DNA of 64,000 bases from Clostridia bacterium. Lineage in GTDB: Bacteria > Bacillota > Clostridia > Oscillospirales > CAG-272. A program made the position numbers and the translations under genes. Positions 42,769 to 51,840 of the stretch are shown here, in pieces. The stretch covers positions 54,194 to 118,193 of the forward strand of contig JAFVTI010000047.1 of NCBI GenBank assembly GCA_017503325.1. The letters are read 5' to 3'. The notes under the pieces were generated by a model, which was not told where the DNA came from, searched no databases, and worked only from the letters and a program-made list of their open reading frames with translations. How positions within the stretch are numbered: the stretch's first letter is position 1; each line of letters begins with the position of its first letter.

Positions 42769-44574
42769 TCAGTTCACGAATTGTGCGCCGTACAGGGACG
42801 CATAGAAGCCGCCCATCTCCAGCAGCTGCTCGTGCGTGCCGCTCTCGATGATGTTGCCGTCCTTGACCACCAGAATATTATCCGCATGCTGCACGGTGGA
42901 GAGTCTGTGCGCAATGACAAAACAGGTCTTCCCCTTCATCAGCGCAAGCATCGCGTCCTGGATCTGATGCTCGGTGCGGCTGTCCACGTTGGACGTCGCT
43001 TCGTCGAGAATCAGCATGGGCGCGCGGGAAAGCATGGCGCGCGCGATGGTGATCAGCTGTCTTTGTCCCTTGGAGAGATTGACGCCGCCGTCCGACAGCT
43101 GAGTCGCATACCCTTGGGGCAGCGACATGATAAAGTGGTGGATCTTGGCCGCCTTGGCCGCATCGACCACCTCCTCGTCGGTGGCATCCTCGCGTCCGTA
43201 TGCGATATTGTCTCGGATGCTGCCGCCAAACAGCCACGTATCCTGCAATACCATGGTAAAGCTCTTGCGCAGGCTGTCACGCGTTGCATCCGTGATAGGG
43301 ATGCCGTCAAACGTGATCTCGCCCGCGTCAATATCGTAAAAGCGCATGAGCAGGTTGATGATGGTGGTCTTGCCTGCGCCCGTAGGGCCGACAATCGCCA
43401 CGGTCTGACCGGGCTCGACCTTGACCGACAGCCCGTGCAAGATCTGCTTTCCCTGCACGTAGCCAAACTCGACCTTGTCCAGCGTGACCCGTCCCTTGGC
43501 ATCCAGCACCACGGCATCCTTTTTGTCGGCAGGCTCGGGAGCCTGATCGATCACGCCAAATACTCTCTCGGCTGCCGAAAGCGCGCTTTGCAGCTCGCTG
43601 AAAATGTTGGCAAACTCGTTGATGGGGCCTGCAAACTTTCTTGCGTACTGCACGAACGAGCCCACATCACCAAGGCCGATGATAAACAAGGGATTTTGCA
43701 CCGTGCCGCCCAGCGAGAACATATAAAAGATGCTTCCCAGCAGCGTGATCAGCGCAATGGACAAATTGCTGACGAAATTGACCGTGGGGCCAATGACCGA
43801 GCCATGATAATCCGCCTTGTAATATGCGCTGCACGCGTCCTCGTTGCGCAGATCAAAGCGGTCGGTAATGACCTTCTCCTTGCCGTAGGTGCGGATGGTC
43901 TTCTGACCCGACAGCATCTCCTCGGCAAAGCCGTTGAGCTCGCCCAATTTTGCCGAACGCTTGCGGAACAGGGGCCGGATATGCGTGGATTTATACTTGG
44001 TAAAGATCAGAGAGATGGGTACTGTGATCACAAAGACCAGAATCAGCACCGGGGAAATGGTCAGCATCATGATCATTGAGCCAACAACCGTGATACTGTT
44101 TGCGCAAATAGCCAGCACGTCGTTGGAAAGCGACGCATTGAGCGTATCGATGTCGTAAGACAGGCGGCTGACGATCTCGCCCGTCTGGTGCATATCGAAA
44201 AATCCGACAGGCAGGTCGGTCAGGTGGTCAAAGACCTCCTTGCGCATGGTGTAGGTAATGCGCTGAGAAAGGTTGACCATGACGATAGACAGCAGGTAGG
44301 ACATCAAGCCGGACATCACATAAAAGGCGATCATCAACGCGCAGAATAAAAATACGCGCTCAAAATTGACCTGCCCCGGTCCCACGATCTCATCGATGGC
44401 GAGTCCGGACAGCTTGGGTCCTGCCAAGGCCAGCACGTTTGCCGACATCATTAAGGCAAATGCCAGCAGCACAAGTCCCGGATAGCGGAACATGTATTTG
44501 CACAGGCGCAAAAGCGTTCTTCTGCGCTGTGTGGGGGTCATGGGAGTCTTTTGCGGCTTATTCTGATTACTCAA
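42769..44574 (-). CDS. Heterodimeric ABC exporter, subunit B (catalytic Glu intact)
   Basis: The 601-residue half-transporter has six predicted membrane helices and an ATPase with Walker A GPTGAGKTT, a variant signature LSKGQRQLI and Walker B MLILDEATSNVD. The catalytic Glu is present. It pairs with the upstream subunit in the style of BmrC/BmrD or TM287/288 multidrug-type exporters. A TTG at 44574 is preferred, with GGAGGTG 6 bases upstream and overlap with the preceding stop; the next ATG (44541) has no ribosome-binding site. Confidence 0.88.
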   Translation of the reverse strand: MSNQNKPQKTPMTPTQRRRTLLRLCKYMFRYPGLVLLAFALMMSANVLALAGPKLSGLAIDEIVGPGQVNFERVFLFCALMIAFYVMSGLMSYLLSIVMVNLSQRITYTMRKEVFDHLTDLPVGFFDMHQTGEIVSRLSYDIDTLNASLSNDVLAICANSITVVGSMIMMLTISPVLILVFVITVPISLIFTKYKSTHIRPLFRKRSAKLGELNGFAEEMLSGQKTIRTYGKEKVITDRFDLRNEDACSAYYKADYHGSVIGPTVNFVSNLSIALITLLGSIFYMFSLGGTVQNPLFIIGLGDVGSFVQYARKFAGPINEFANIFSELQSALSAAERVFGVIDQAPEPADKKDAVVLDAKGRVTLDKVEFGYVQGKQILHGLSVKVEPGQTVAIVGPTGAGKTTIINLLMRFYDIDAGEITFDGIPITDATRDSLRKSFTMVLQDTWLFGGSIRDNIAYGREDATDEEVVDAAKAAKIHHFIMSLPQGYATQLSDGGVNLSKGQRQLITIARAMLSRAPMLILDEATSNVDSRTEHQIQDAMLALMKGKTCFVIAHRLSTVQHADNILVVKDGNIIESGTHEQLLEMGGFYASLYGAQFVN

Positions 44575-46297
44575 GCAAAGCACCTCCCATCTGCGAATCG
44601 CGGATCTCGCGGTAGACGGAGCAAGTTTCAAGCAGCTGCTCGTGGTTGCCCTTGCCGATGATTTTCCCCTCATCCAAAACAAGGATCAGATCGGCATGCA
44701 TGACCGAGCTGACACGCTGCGCCACCACGACCGTGGTGGTCTCGGCAAAATGCATGCGCAGATCGCGACGCAATGCCGCATCGGTCTTATAGTCCAGTGC
44801 CGACGAGGCGTCGTCCAATATCAGAATCTCGGGCTTTCCAGCCAGCGCTCTTGCGATCAGCAATCTTTGCCGCTGACCGCCCGACACGTTGGTGCCCTTA
44901 CTGGTCAGCTCATGCTCCACGCCCTCGGGAAAGGCAGACACAAACTCCTCCGCCTGCGCCACGCGCAGGGCAAGCGCAAGATCCTGCTCGCTCACCTCTC
45001 TGCCAAAGCAGATGTTTTCGCGCACAGTATCCGCATATACAAAATCGTTTTGCATCGCAGTACCGAACATGGCACACAGCTCCTCGTGACGCATGCCGCG
45101 CACGTTTTTGCCATTGATATAGATCTTTCCCTTTTGCGGATCGTAGTTGCGCAAAAGCAGACGCAAAAGCGTGCTCTTACCGCTGCCCGTTGCACCGATG
45201 ATGCCCAGGGTGCCTCCGCGAGGCAGCGAGAACGAGATATTTTCAAGGTCGTTCTGCTCTCCGTTATACGAAAAGGATACGTTTTCAAACACAATGTGAT
45301 CGCTCGTGGGCAACGGCAATCCCCCATCCTCCGGCTCAAGCTCGAAGGGTGCGTTCATGACCGTTTCTATACGGTTGGCCGACGCAATGCACTTGGTAGA
45401 CATGATAAAGATTCGGTTGATGACGATCATGGCGTTGGAGATCAGCGTGAAATATTGAATAAAGGCAATGATCTTACCGGATTGGCTCAAATTGTCGTTG
45501 ACCAGAAATGCACCCACCAGCACCACCGCCACAAGGCCTGCGTTGAGCAGAATGGTGATCAAGGGGTTGGTCAGCGCCATGGTCAAAGACGCCTTCTTTT
45601 CGCTTTTGACAAGCGCGCGGTTGACCGTATCAAATCTTGCGCGCTCATACTCCTTTTTGGAAAGTGCCTTGATGACGCGGATGCCGCCGATATCCTCGCG
45701 CACCACGCGCACCATGTCGTCCCCCGCCTTCTGGCTGGCGGCATATAACGGTACACCGCGACGCGAGATATAAAACACGCTCAGACCGATAAAGGGTAAC
45801 AGGCACACCATGACCGTGGCAAGCCGCCAGTCAAGAAAATAGGACACGGCAATGCCACCGATCAACAAAATGGGCGCACGCACGCCGATTCGCTGGATCA
45901 TGCCCAGGAAGTGGTGAATATTGTACGTATCCGAGGTCAATCTGGTTTCCAGCTCGGGAATGCCGATCCGGTCGGTCTGTCGGGGAGACAGACGCATGGT
46001 CTTGGCAAACAGATCGTGACGCACCTTCTGTGCTGCATTTTTTGCCACACGGGCTGCCATACGGTTGGCAATAATGTTGAGCACCAAGGCCGCCACCGCG
46101 CATAAAATCATGACGCCGCCCCAGACAAACACAAGCGTCAAGTCTCCCGTAGGTGCGTGCTCGGGCACCACCACGTCCAGCATATGCGACAGAATATAGG
46201 GCAACGCAAGCTCAGCCAGCGTACCCGACACCTTGATGCAAAAGCCGATCAGGAGAGAGAGCCCGAACGGTTTTAAGTATTTAATGACAAGTTTCAA
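44567..46297 (-). CDS. Heterodimeric ABC exporter, subunit A (degenerate ATP site)
   Basis: The 576-residue half-transporter has a six-helix membrane domain and an ATPase with Walker A GATGSGKST and signature VSGGQRQRL. Walker B is ILILDDASSALD, where Asp replaces the catalytic Glu. One degenerate and one normal site is the hallmark of heterodimeric type IV exporters. The start is TTG at 46297 after AAAGGAG. A consensus promoter lies at 46331-46359, and the operon may continue into the two lipoprotein genes. The substrate is unknown. Confidence 0.9.
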   Translation of the reverse strand: MKLVIKYLKPFGLSLLIGFCIKVSGTLAELALPYILSHMLDVVVPEHAPTGDLTLVFVWGGVMILCAVAALVLNIIANRMAARVAKNAAQKVRHDLFAKTMRLSPRQTDRIGIPELETRLTSDTYNIHHFLGMIQRIGVRAPILLIGGIAVSYFLDWRLATVMVCLLPFIGLSVFYISRRGVPLYAASQKAGDDMVRVVREDIGGIRVIKALSKKEYERARFDTVNRALVKSEKKASLTMALTNPLITILLNAGLVAVVLVGAFLVNDNLSQSGKIIAFIQYFTLISNAMIVINRIFIMSTKCIASANRIETVMNAPFELEPEDGGLPLPTSDHIVFENVSFSYNGEQNDLENISFSLPRGGTLGIIGATGSGKSTLLRLLLRNYDPQKGKIYINGKNVRGMRHEELCAMFGTAMQNDFVYADTVRENICFGREVSEQDLALALRVAQAEEFVSAFPEGVEHELTSKGTNVSGGQRQRLLIARALAGKPEILILDDASSALDYKTDAALRRDLRMHFAETTTVVVAQRVSSVMHADLILVLDEGKIIGKGNHEQLLETCSVYREIRDSQMGGALLE

Positions 46298-46330
46298 AGA
46301 GTCCCGCTCCTTTCACAAAAATATACAATA

Positions 46331-46359
46331 ATTATATAATAAATTTCACGGTTTGTCAA
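46331..46359 (-). promoter_or_regulatory. Promoter of the ABC exporter operon
   Basis: Minus strand TTGACA, 17-bp spacer, TATAAT, a perfect consensus. Confidence 0.85.
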
Positions 46360-46445
46360 TGAATTGTCGGATTTTGGAGGAGAAAGAAAATATGAGTGTG
46401 TATTGTCGTAGGGGAGGAATATTTTCGTTCCCCTTGTCCCAAACC

Positions 46446-46473
46446 AAAAAGGCGTGCCGAAGCACGCCTTTTT
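46446..46473 (-). terminator. Terminator after nifJ
   Basis: AAAAAGGCGTGC and GCACGCCTTTTT pair across a 4-base loop, 23 bp past the stop. Confidence 0.88.
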
Positions 46474-46495
46474 GTATATTTGGTTGTTTACGAAA

Positions 46496-49400
46496 TTATT
46501 CGTACAGCTTACCCATCTTTTCAAGTCTTTCGAACTTAGCTGCTGCAGCCTTTTCAGCCTTGTCAAACAGCATTGCAGCTCTTTCGGGGTTAGCCTGCGC
46601 CAGACGAGCATAACGAACCTCGGACTTGATAAAGTCAACGTAGCTTGCAGTGGGAGCCTTGCAGTCGATGCTCAGCTTGTTGGACTCCAGAGTGGGGTTG
46701 TAGCGGAAGGTCTGCCAGTAGCCTGCCTCGACAGCCTTCTTCATCTCGAGCTGGCAGTTCTGCATGCCGCCCTTAACACCGTGCATCTCACAAGGAGCGT
46801 AACCGATGATCAGAGAAGGACCGTTGTAAGCCTCAGCCTCAGTCAGAGCCTTGAGCAGCTGGTTCATATCGTAGCCCATGGAAACCTGTGCAACGTATAC
46901 GTAACCGTAGGACATAGCGATCTCTGCAAGGTTCTTCTTGCCGATTGCCTTACCTGCAGCTGCGAACTGAGCTACCTGACCGATGTTGGAAGCCTTGGAA
47001 GCCTGTCCGCCGGTGTTGGAGTAAACCTCGGTATCGAATACGAATACGTTGACGTTTTCGCCGGAAGCCAGAACGTGGTCCAGACCGCCAAAGCCGATAT
47101 CGTATGCCCAACCGTCACCACCGAAGATCCATACGGACTTCTTGTTCAGGTAATCCTTCTCAGCGAGAATTTCGGGAGCTACGGGGCAACCTGCCTCTGC
47201 TGCCTTTTCCAGCTCTGCGATCAGAGCGGTGGTAGCTTCAGCGTTCTTTGCGCCGTCATCCTTGGTTGCAAGGTAAGCGTCAGCTGCAGCCTTGAACTCT
47301 GCGGATGCCTTTTCGGAAGCAGCCATTTCCTCAACCTTAGCGATCAGCTTCTCGCGGATTGCCTTCTGACCAAGAGCCATACCGAGACCGTGCTCAGCGT
47401 TGTCCTCAAACAGGGAGTTTGCCCAAGCCGGACCCTTCTTGGTTGCATTGTTTACGGTGTAAGGAGTAGCGGGTGCACTACCGCCCCAAATGGAGGAGCA
47501 GCCGGTTGCGTTGGAGATATACATTCTCTCACCGAACAGCTGAGTGATCAGCTTCGCGTAAGAGGTTTCTGCACAGCCTGCGCAAGAGCCGGAGAACTCA
47601 AGCAGGGGCTGCTTGAACTGGGAGCCCTTAACGGTTGCGTTGATCAGCTCGGGCTTCTCGGTTACGTTCTTCACTGCGTAATCGAATGCAGCCTGCTGAG
47701 CGGACTGAGTGTGCTGAGGAGCCATCCAGATAGCCAGATCCTTCTTGGAGGGCTTGGTACCTGCAGCTGCAGCCTTCTTTTCAGCCATTGCGTTGATGGG
47801 ACAAGCCTTTACGCAAAGAGTACAACCCATGCAGTCCAGAGGAGACACGCCAATGGAGAACTTGTAGTTGGTCTTTACAACGGGCTTGGGAGCGAACTTG
47901 GTGGACTTGGGAGCGCCTGCAGCCTCTTCCTCGGTCATAGCGAAGGGACGGATTGCAGCGTGAGGACATACGAACGAGCAGTTGTTACACTGAGCGCACT
48001 TGTCAGCGTTCCATTCGGGAACCATAACGGCAACGCCGCGCTTTTCAGCAGCAGCTGCGCCCTGAGGCATGGTACCGTCAACGTACTTCTCGAATGCGGA
48101 AACGGGCAGCTTGTCGCCTTCCATTGCGCCAACGGGCTCAACGATGTTGTTGACAAACTCGTCCAGCTCTGCGCGGTCAGACTTGAACGCGGGCTTCTTG
48201 GGATCCTTGCGGCACTTAGCCCATGCCTCGGGAACGTCAACCTTGACGAATGCATCTGCGCCTGCGTCGATAGCGGCATAGTTGAGGTCAACCATAGCCT
48301 GGCCCTTCTTGATGTAGGACTTGTAAGCCATCTTCTTCATGTACTCAACAGCCTCTTGGGCAGGCAGAATGTTAGCCAGAGCGAAGAATGCGGACTGCAG
48401 AACGGTGTTCTTAACCTTTGCGTTACCGATGCGGTTGGTTGCAAGATCGGTTGCGTTGATGACGTAGAAGTTGATATTGTTGTTAGCAATATATTCCTTT
48501 ACCTTTGCAGGCAGGTTCTTGGACAGAGCCTCGATGGTGTTCCACTCGCAGTCGAGGAGGAAGGTACCGCCGGGCTTAACGTCGGAAACCATGTCATACT
48601 TCTTCAGGTAAGCCTGGTTGTGGCAAGCAACGAAGTCAGCCTTGTTGATGTAGTAAGGAGACTTGATGGGGGTGTCACCGAAGCGCAGGTGCGAGATGGT
48701 GATACCGCCGGTCTTCTTGGAGTCATACTGGAAGTATGCCTGGATGTACTTGTCGGTGTGGTCACCGATGATCTTGATAGAGTTCTTGTTTGCACCAACG
48801 GTACCGTCGCCGCCAAGACCCCAGAACTTGCAGGAGATCGTGCCTGCGGGAGCGGTGTCGGGGCAAACCTTCTCGGGCAGAGAGGAGCCGGTCACGTCGT
48901 CAACGATACCAATGGTAAAGTTGTTCTTGGGAGCTCTCTTCTTGAGGTTCTCATATACTGCGAAAATGGAGGAAGGAGGCGTATCCTTGGAGCCAAGGCC
49001 GTATCTACCGCCAACGATGGTCTTCTTGATGCCTGCCTGTGCAAGAGCGGTCACAACGTCCAAGTACAGAGGCTCACCCAGAGAACCGGGCTCCTTGGTT
49101 CTGTCCAGAACTGCGATCTTCTTAGCAGTTGCGGGGATGGCTTCGATCAGCTTGTCAGCGCGGAAGGGTCTGTACAGTCTTACCTTAACAAGACCGACCT
49201 TTTCGCCGTTCGCGTTCATGTAGTCGATCACTTCTTCAGCAACGTCGCAGATAGAGCCCATTGCGATGATGACTCTTTCGGCGTCCTCTGCACCGTAGTA
49301 GTTGAACAGCTTGTAGTTGGTACCGATCTTGGCGTTGATCTTGTCCATGTACTCTTCAACGATTGCAGGGAGTGCATCGTAGTACTTGTTGCAAGCCTCT

Positions 49401-50092
49401 CTGTGCTGGAAGAAGATGTCGCCGTTTTCAGCGGAGCCGCGGAGAACGGGGTGCTCGGGGTTCAGGGAGCGAGCGCGGAAAGCCTTAACAGCATCCATAT
49501 CGGTCAGCTCAGCCAGATCCTCGTAGTCCCAAGCCTCGATCTTCTGGATCTCGTGGGAGGTACGGAAGCCGTCGAAGAAGCTGATGAAGGGAACGCGGCC
49601 CTTAATGGAAGCAAGGTGAGCAACAGCGCCGAGGTCCATGATTTCCTGGGGGTTGGTCTCAGCCAGCATAGCGAAACCGGTCTGACGGCAAGCGTAGACG
49701 TCGGAGTGGTCGCCAAAGATGTTCAGAGCGTGAGAAGCAACGGTACGAGCGGAAACGTGGAATACGCAAGGAAGCAGCTCGCCTGCGATCTTATACATAT
49801 TGGGGATCATCAGAAGCAGACCCTGGGAAGCGGTGTAGGTGGTAGTCAGAGCACCTGCAGCCAGAGAGCCGTGCACAGTACCTGCTGCGCCTGCCTCAGA
49901 TTCCATTTCGGTTACCTTAACGGTGGTGCCGAAGATGTTCTTCAGACCCTGAGCTGCCCACTGGTCGGTGTAGTCAGCCATGGGGCTGGAAGGGGTAATG
50001 GGGTAAATACCGGCTACTTCGGTGAACGCGTAAGACACGTGCGCAGCAGCCTGGTTGCCGTCCATAGAAAGCTTTTTTCTCGGGATAGCCAT
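46496..50092 (-). CDS. nifJ: Pyruvate:ferredoxin (flavodoxin) oxidoreductase
   Basis: The 1198-residue single-chain PFOR has the pyrimidine-binding start (AGIYPITPSSPMADYTDQWA) and two 4Fe-4S clusters (CAQCNNCSFVCP and CMGCTLCVKACP). The C-terminal thiamine-diphosphate domain includes GDGWAYDIGFGGLDHVLASG, with a further Cys for the proximal cluster region (CAGCAETSY). It oxidises pyruvate to acetyl-CoA and CO2 and reduces ferredoxin, the central step of anaerobic fermentation. The length is complete. GGAGG precedes the ATG. Confidence 0.97.
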   Translation of the reverse strand: MAIPRKKLSMDGNQAAAHVSYAFTEVAGIYPITPSSPMADYTDQWAAQGLKNIFGTTVKVTEMESEAGAAGTVHGSLAAGALTTTYTASQGLLLMIPNMYKIAGELLPCVFHVSARTVASHALNIFGDHSDVYACRQTGFAMLAETNPQEIMDLGAVAHLASIKGRVPFISFFDGFRTSHEIQKIEAWDYEDLAELTDMDAVKAFRARSLNPEHPVLRGSAENGDIFFQHREACNKYYDALPAIVEEYMDKINAKIGTNYKLFNYYGAEDAERVIIAMGSICDVAEEVIDYMNANGEKVGLVKVRLYRPFRADKLIEAIPATAKKIAVLDRTKEPGSLGEPLYLDVVTALAQAGIKKTIVGGRYGLGSKDTPPSSIFAVYENLKKRAPKNNFTIGIVDDVTGSSLPEKVCPDTAPAGTISCKFWGLGGDGTVGANKNSIKIIGDHTDKYIQAYFQYDSKKTGGITISHLRFGDTPIKSPYYINKADFVACHNQAYLKKYDMVSDVKPGGTFLLDCEWNTIEALSKNLPAKVKEYIANNNINFYVINATDLATNRIGNAKVKNTVLQSAFFALANILPAQEAVEYMKKMAYKSYIKKGQAMVDLNYAAIDAGADAFVKVDVPEAWAKCRKDPKKPAFKSDRAELDEFVNNIVEPVGAMEGDKLPVSAFEKYVDGTMPQGAAAAEKRGVAVMVPEWNADKCAQCNNCSFVCPHAAIRPFAMTEEEAAGAPKSTKFAPKPVVKTNYKFSIGVSPLDCMGCTLCVKACPINAMAEKKAAAAGTKPSKKDLAIWMAPQHTQSAQQAAFDYAVKNVTEKPELINATVKGSQFKQPLLEFSGSCAGCAETSYAKLITQLFGERMYISNATGCSSIWGGSAPATPYTVNNATKKGPAWANSLFEDNAEHGLGMALGQKAIREKLIAKVEEMAASEKASAEFKAAADAYLATKDDGAKNAEATTALIAELEKAAEAGCPVAPEILAEKDYLNKKSVWIFGGDGWAYDIGFGGLDHVLASGENVNVFVFDTEVYSNTGGQASKASNIGQVAQFAAAGKAIGKKNLAEIAMSYGYVYVAQVSMGYDMNQLLKALTEAEAYNGPSLIIGYAPCEMHGVKGGMQNCQLEMKKAVEAGYWQTFRYNPTLESNKLSIDCKAPTASYVDFIKSEVRYARLAQANPERAAMLFDKAEKAAAAKFERLEKMGKLYE

Positions 50093-50183
50093 TTTGTTTT
50101 TTCCTCCTGCATTTATAAAATTTTATTAAAAACGAAAAATGTGGAAAAAATGCGTAAATGCTCCGCAAAATTTCTCACCTTAT

Positions 50184-50212
50184 ATAATAGCACAACTTTT
50201 GCAAAAAGTAAA
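50184..50212 (-). promoter_or_regulatory. Likely promoter of nifJ
   Basis: Minus strand TTTACT, 17-bp spacer, TATTAT, about 90 bp upstream of the start. Confidence 0.5.
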
Positions 50213-50358
50213 GAGGATTTGAGAACTTTTATCTTGGAAAAAGTGCTGAAATCTGCGTTTTTTGCAATTTCGCGACAACTTTCGCGTGATTTCGGGCATT
50301 TGGGGCGAATAAAATGCACCTTCACCGCTAATCCGCAACCGCCACCACACGGACCACC

Positions 50359-50586
50359 TCTCACGAAAGTTTCGCTCGAGCCTTTTCAAAGGCTCGCGGG
50401 TTCCAAGGGCAGCGCCCTTGGTCGCCTCCGCAGAGGCGAAACTCCTTTATCGTTCGAAAGCGCCCGAAAGAGGGTGAATTTTTCGTCTGTGACGAAAAAG
50501 AGGGAGAAAACCACAAGTGGGGTTTTCTCCCTTGTTCATATACATTGAGAAAACCCTCTCCGTTCTTTTTGAGCAAGGAGCTGCAA
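50359..50586. repeat. Composite intergenic repeat (family C), inverted arrangement
   Basis: CACGAAAGTTTCGCTCGAGC and CTTTTCAAAGGCTCG form one end, AAGGGC-AGCGCCCTT a hairpin, and CCCTCTCCGTTCTTTTTGAG the other. The same blocks recur at 51307-51450, 51592-51745, 61137-61270 and 61308-61435. The 50093-50600 gap holds the nifJ leader and this repeat only. Confidence 0.8.
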
Positions 50587-50600
50587 ATAAGGGAGACCTC

Positions 50601-50774
50601 TCAATCTCCCTCTTCCCTTTTGACCAATTTATATTCCGGACTTTTGATCAGCACGCCCTGTTCCGTGGCAACGATCTCGACCTTATTATCCAAGGCATAT
50701 CGCTCACGCAGATCTTTCGGAATGACCAATCTGCCCAGCGTATCAAACTCCTTAATGATCCCAATATTCGCCAT
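50601..50774 (-). CDS. AbrB/MazE/SpoVT-type DNA-binding protein
   Basis: A 57-residue frame reads MANIGIIKEFDTLGRLVIPK then DLRERYALDNKVEIVATEQG, a typical swapped-hairpin AbrB N-domain (the LGRLVIPK motif), with only a short charged tail and no dimerisation extension. AbrB-type proteins are transition-state or antitoxin-like regulators. AGAGGTG lies before the ATG and a promoter at 50803-50831. No toxin gene is adjacent, so a transition-state-type regulator is more likely than a MazE antitoxin. It diverges from an XRE gene with shared operator motifs. Confidence 0.87.
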   Translation of the reverse strand: MANIGIIKEFDTLGRLVIPKDLRERYALDNKVEIVATEQGVLIKSPEYKLVKREEGD

Positions 50775-50802
50775 ATCGCACCTCTCTAACCGTTCTAAAC
50801 CG

Positions 50803-50831
50803 ATTATAACACAATCTGCGCGCTTTGTCTA
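50803..50831 (-). promoter_or_regulatory. Promoter of the AbrB-like gene
   Basis: Minus strand TAGACA, 17-bp spacer, TATAAT; an ATTGTGTT motif overlaps the -10 box. Confidence 0.65.
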
Positions 50832-50896
50832 CTCTTTGCGTGTTGCCTTGATCACCCATTGTGTTATATTCTCTTGTATAATGATTTCAACACAAT
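50808..50896. promoter_or_regulatory. Candidate shared operators (ATTGTGTT/AACACAAT)
   Basis: AACACAAT occurs at 50808-50815 on the AbrB-like promoter. An inverted pair ATTGTGTT (50858-50865) and AACACAAT (50889-50896) flanks the TATAAT (50877-50882) of the XRE gene. The geometry suggests autoregulation by one of the two products. Confidence 0.55.
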
Positions 50897-50915
50897 AAGC
50901 GTTGGAGGAGCACAC

Positions 50916-51212
50916 ATGATCAAGGGTTTACCGGAAAAATTACAAACACTGCGAATCGGATTCGGATATTCACAAAAGCAGGTCGCAGATATTCTCGGCG
51001 TCTCTCCTTCCATCATTTCAGGATACGAAACAGGCGAACGAACGCCAAGCACCGACGTGCTGCTTTCTCTTGCGCACCTTTACAAATGCAGCACGGACTA
51101 TCTTTTAGGCAGAGATAATCAATCTCACATTATGATTGATTGTCAAAATCTGACCGATGCACAAATTCAAGCTCTTCGTCAGCTGATCGAAGCCTTTACA
51201 AGAACACAATAA
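50916..51212 (+). CDS. Small XRE family regulator
   Basis: The 98-residue protein is an XRE HTH (residues 7-65: LRIGFGYSQKQVADILGVSPSIISGYETGERTP), with a C-terminal helix of about 25 residues (NLTDAQIQALRQLIEAFTRTQ) likely used for dimerisation. GGAGGAG precedes the ATG. It is divergent from the AbrB-like gene; the inverted AACACAAT repeat around its -10 box suggests it represses itself. Confidence 0.87.
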   Translation: MIKGLPEKLQTLRIGFGYSQKQVADILGVSPSIISGYETGERTPSTDVLLSLAHLYKCSTDYLLGRDNQSHIMIDCQNLTDAQIQALRQLIEAFTRTQ

Positions 51213-51257
51213 GTGTAAGAGAATCCCTTGTTGGGGTTCTCTTTTTTATATCAGGCG

Positions 51258-51280
51258 TTGGGGCGATTCACGATTCGCCC
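51258..51280. repeat. Short palindromic repeat
   Basis: GGGCGATTCACGATTCGCCC, a member of the small palindrome family, between the XRE gene and the composite repeats. Confidence 0.65.
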
Positions 51281-51306
51281 GAAGTAACCGTTGAGATATT
51301 ATGTGA

Positions 51307-51745
51307 AAAAATCCTCTCCGTTCTTTTTGAGCAAGGAGGCCCAAAAAGAACTAAAAAGGCCGAGGTATTTCGCCCGTTGCGACGGGCAACAAGGGCTCTG
51401 CCCTTGACCCGCGAGCCTTTGAAAAGGCTCGAGCGAAACTTTCGTGTGGGGTTGTTTATGTGGAGGAGGGTTCCCTTTTTTGTCGCTGCAACTACCCAAG
51501 CCTTCCCCGCTGGGGAAGGTGGCGCGAAGCGACGGATGAGGTTCTCCACGCGGACGCTCCTTCATGGATTCGGTTGGGATGTTATGTGAGAAAACCCTCT
51601 CCGTTCTTTTTGAGCAAGGAGCTGCAAAAAGAACCAAAAACAGCAAGATCAGAATTTCGCCTCTGCGGAGGCGACGAGGGCTTCGCGCCCTCGACCCGCG
51701 CAAACTTTTGGAAAAGTTTGATCAAAACTTTCGCAAGGGGTTATC
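51307..51745. repeat. Cluster of composite repeats upstream of mnmG
   Basis: Two same-orientation copies of the family C block (51307-51450 and 51592-51745) are separated by a partial copy of the MITE-like arm seen at 27.5 kb (about 51493-51560, AAGCCTTCCCCGCTGGGGAA). Each C copy starts with CTCTCCGTTCTTTTTGAGCA and ends near AAACTTTCG. No supported gene lies between 51213 and 51840. Confidence 0.82.
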
Positions 51746-51767
51746 CGTGTGGGTGGCGGTTGGCCTC

Positions 51768-51796
51768 TTGACTGTTTTGCTGTTCCGTGCTATAAT
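51768..51796 (+). promoter_or_regulatory. Promoter of mnmG
   Basis: TTGACT, 17-bp spacer, TATAAT, 44 bp before the start, immediately after the repeat cluster. Confidence 0.8.
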
Positions 51797-51840
51797 TATC
51801 ATGAAGTATTATGCATTCTTTTGTGTAAAGGATATTTTTT

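Noticed and set aside
46454..50548. A 1364-residue open frame on the plus strand opposite nifJ
   Set aside because: It is the antisense shadow of a highly expressed, codon-biased gene; it has no ribosome-binding site and the product is low-complexity Leu/Val/Gly/Ser.
50601..51212. AbrB-like/XRE pair as a toxin-antitoxin module
   Set aside because: The genes are divergent, both are DNA-binding, and no MazF- or Doc-like toxin is adjacent.
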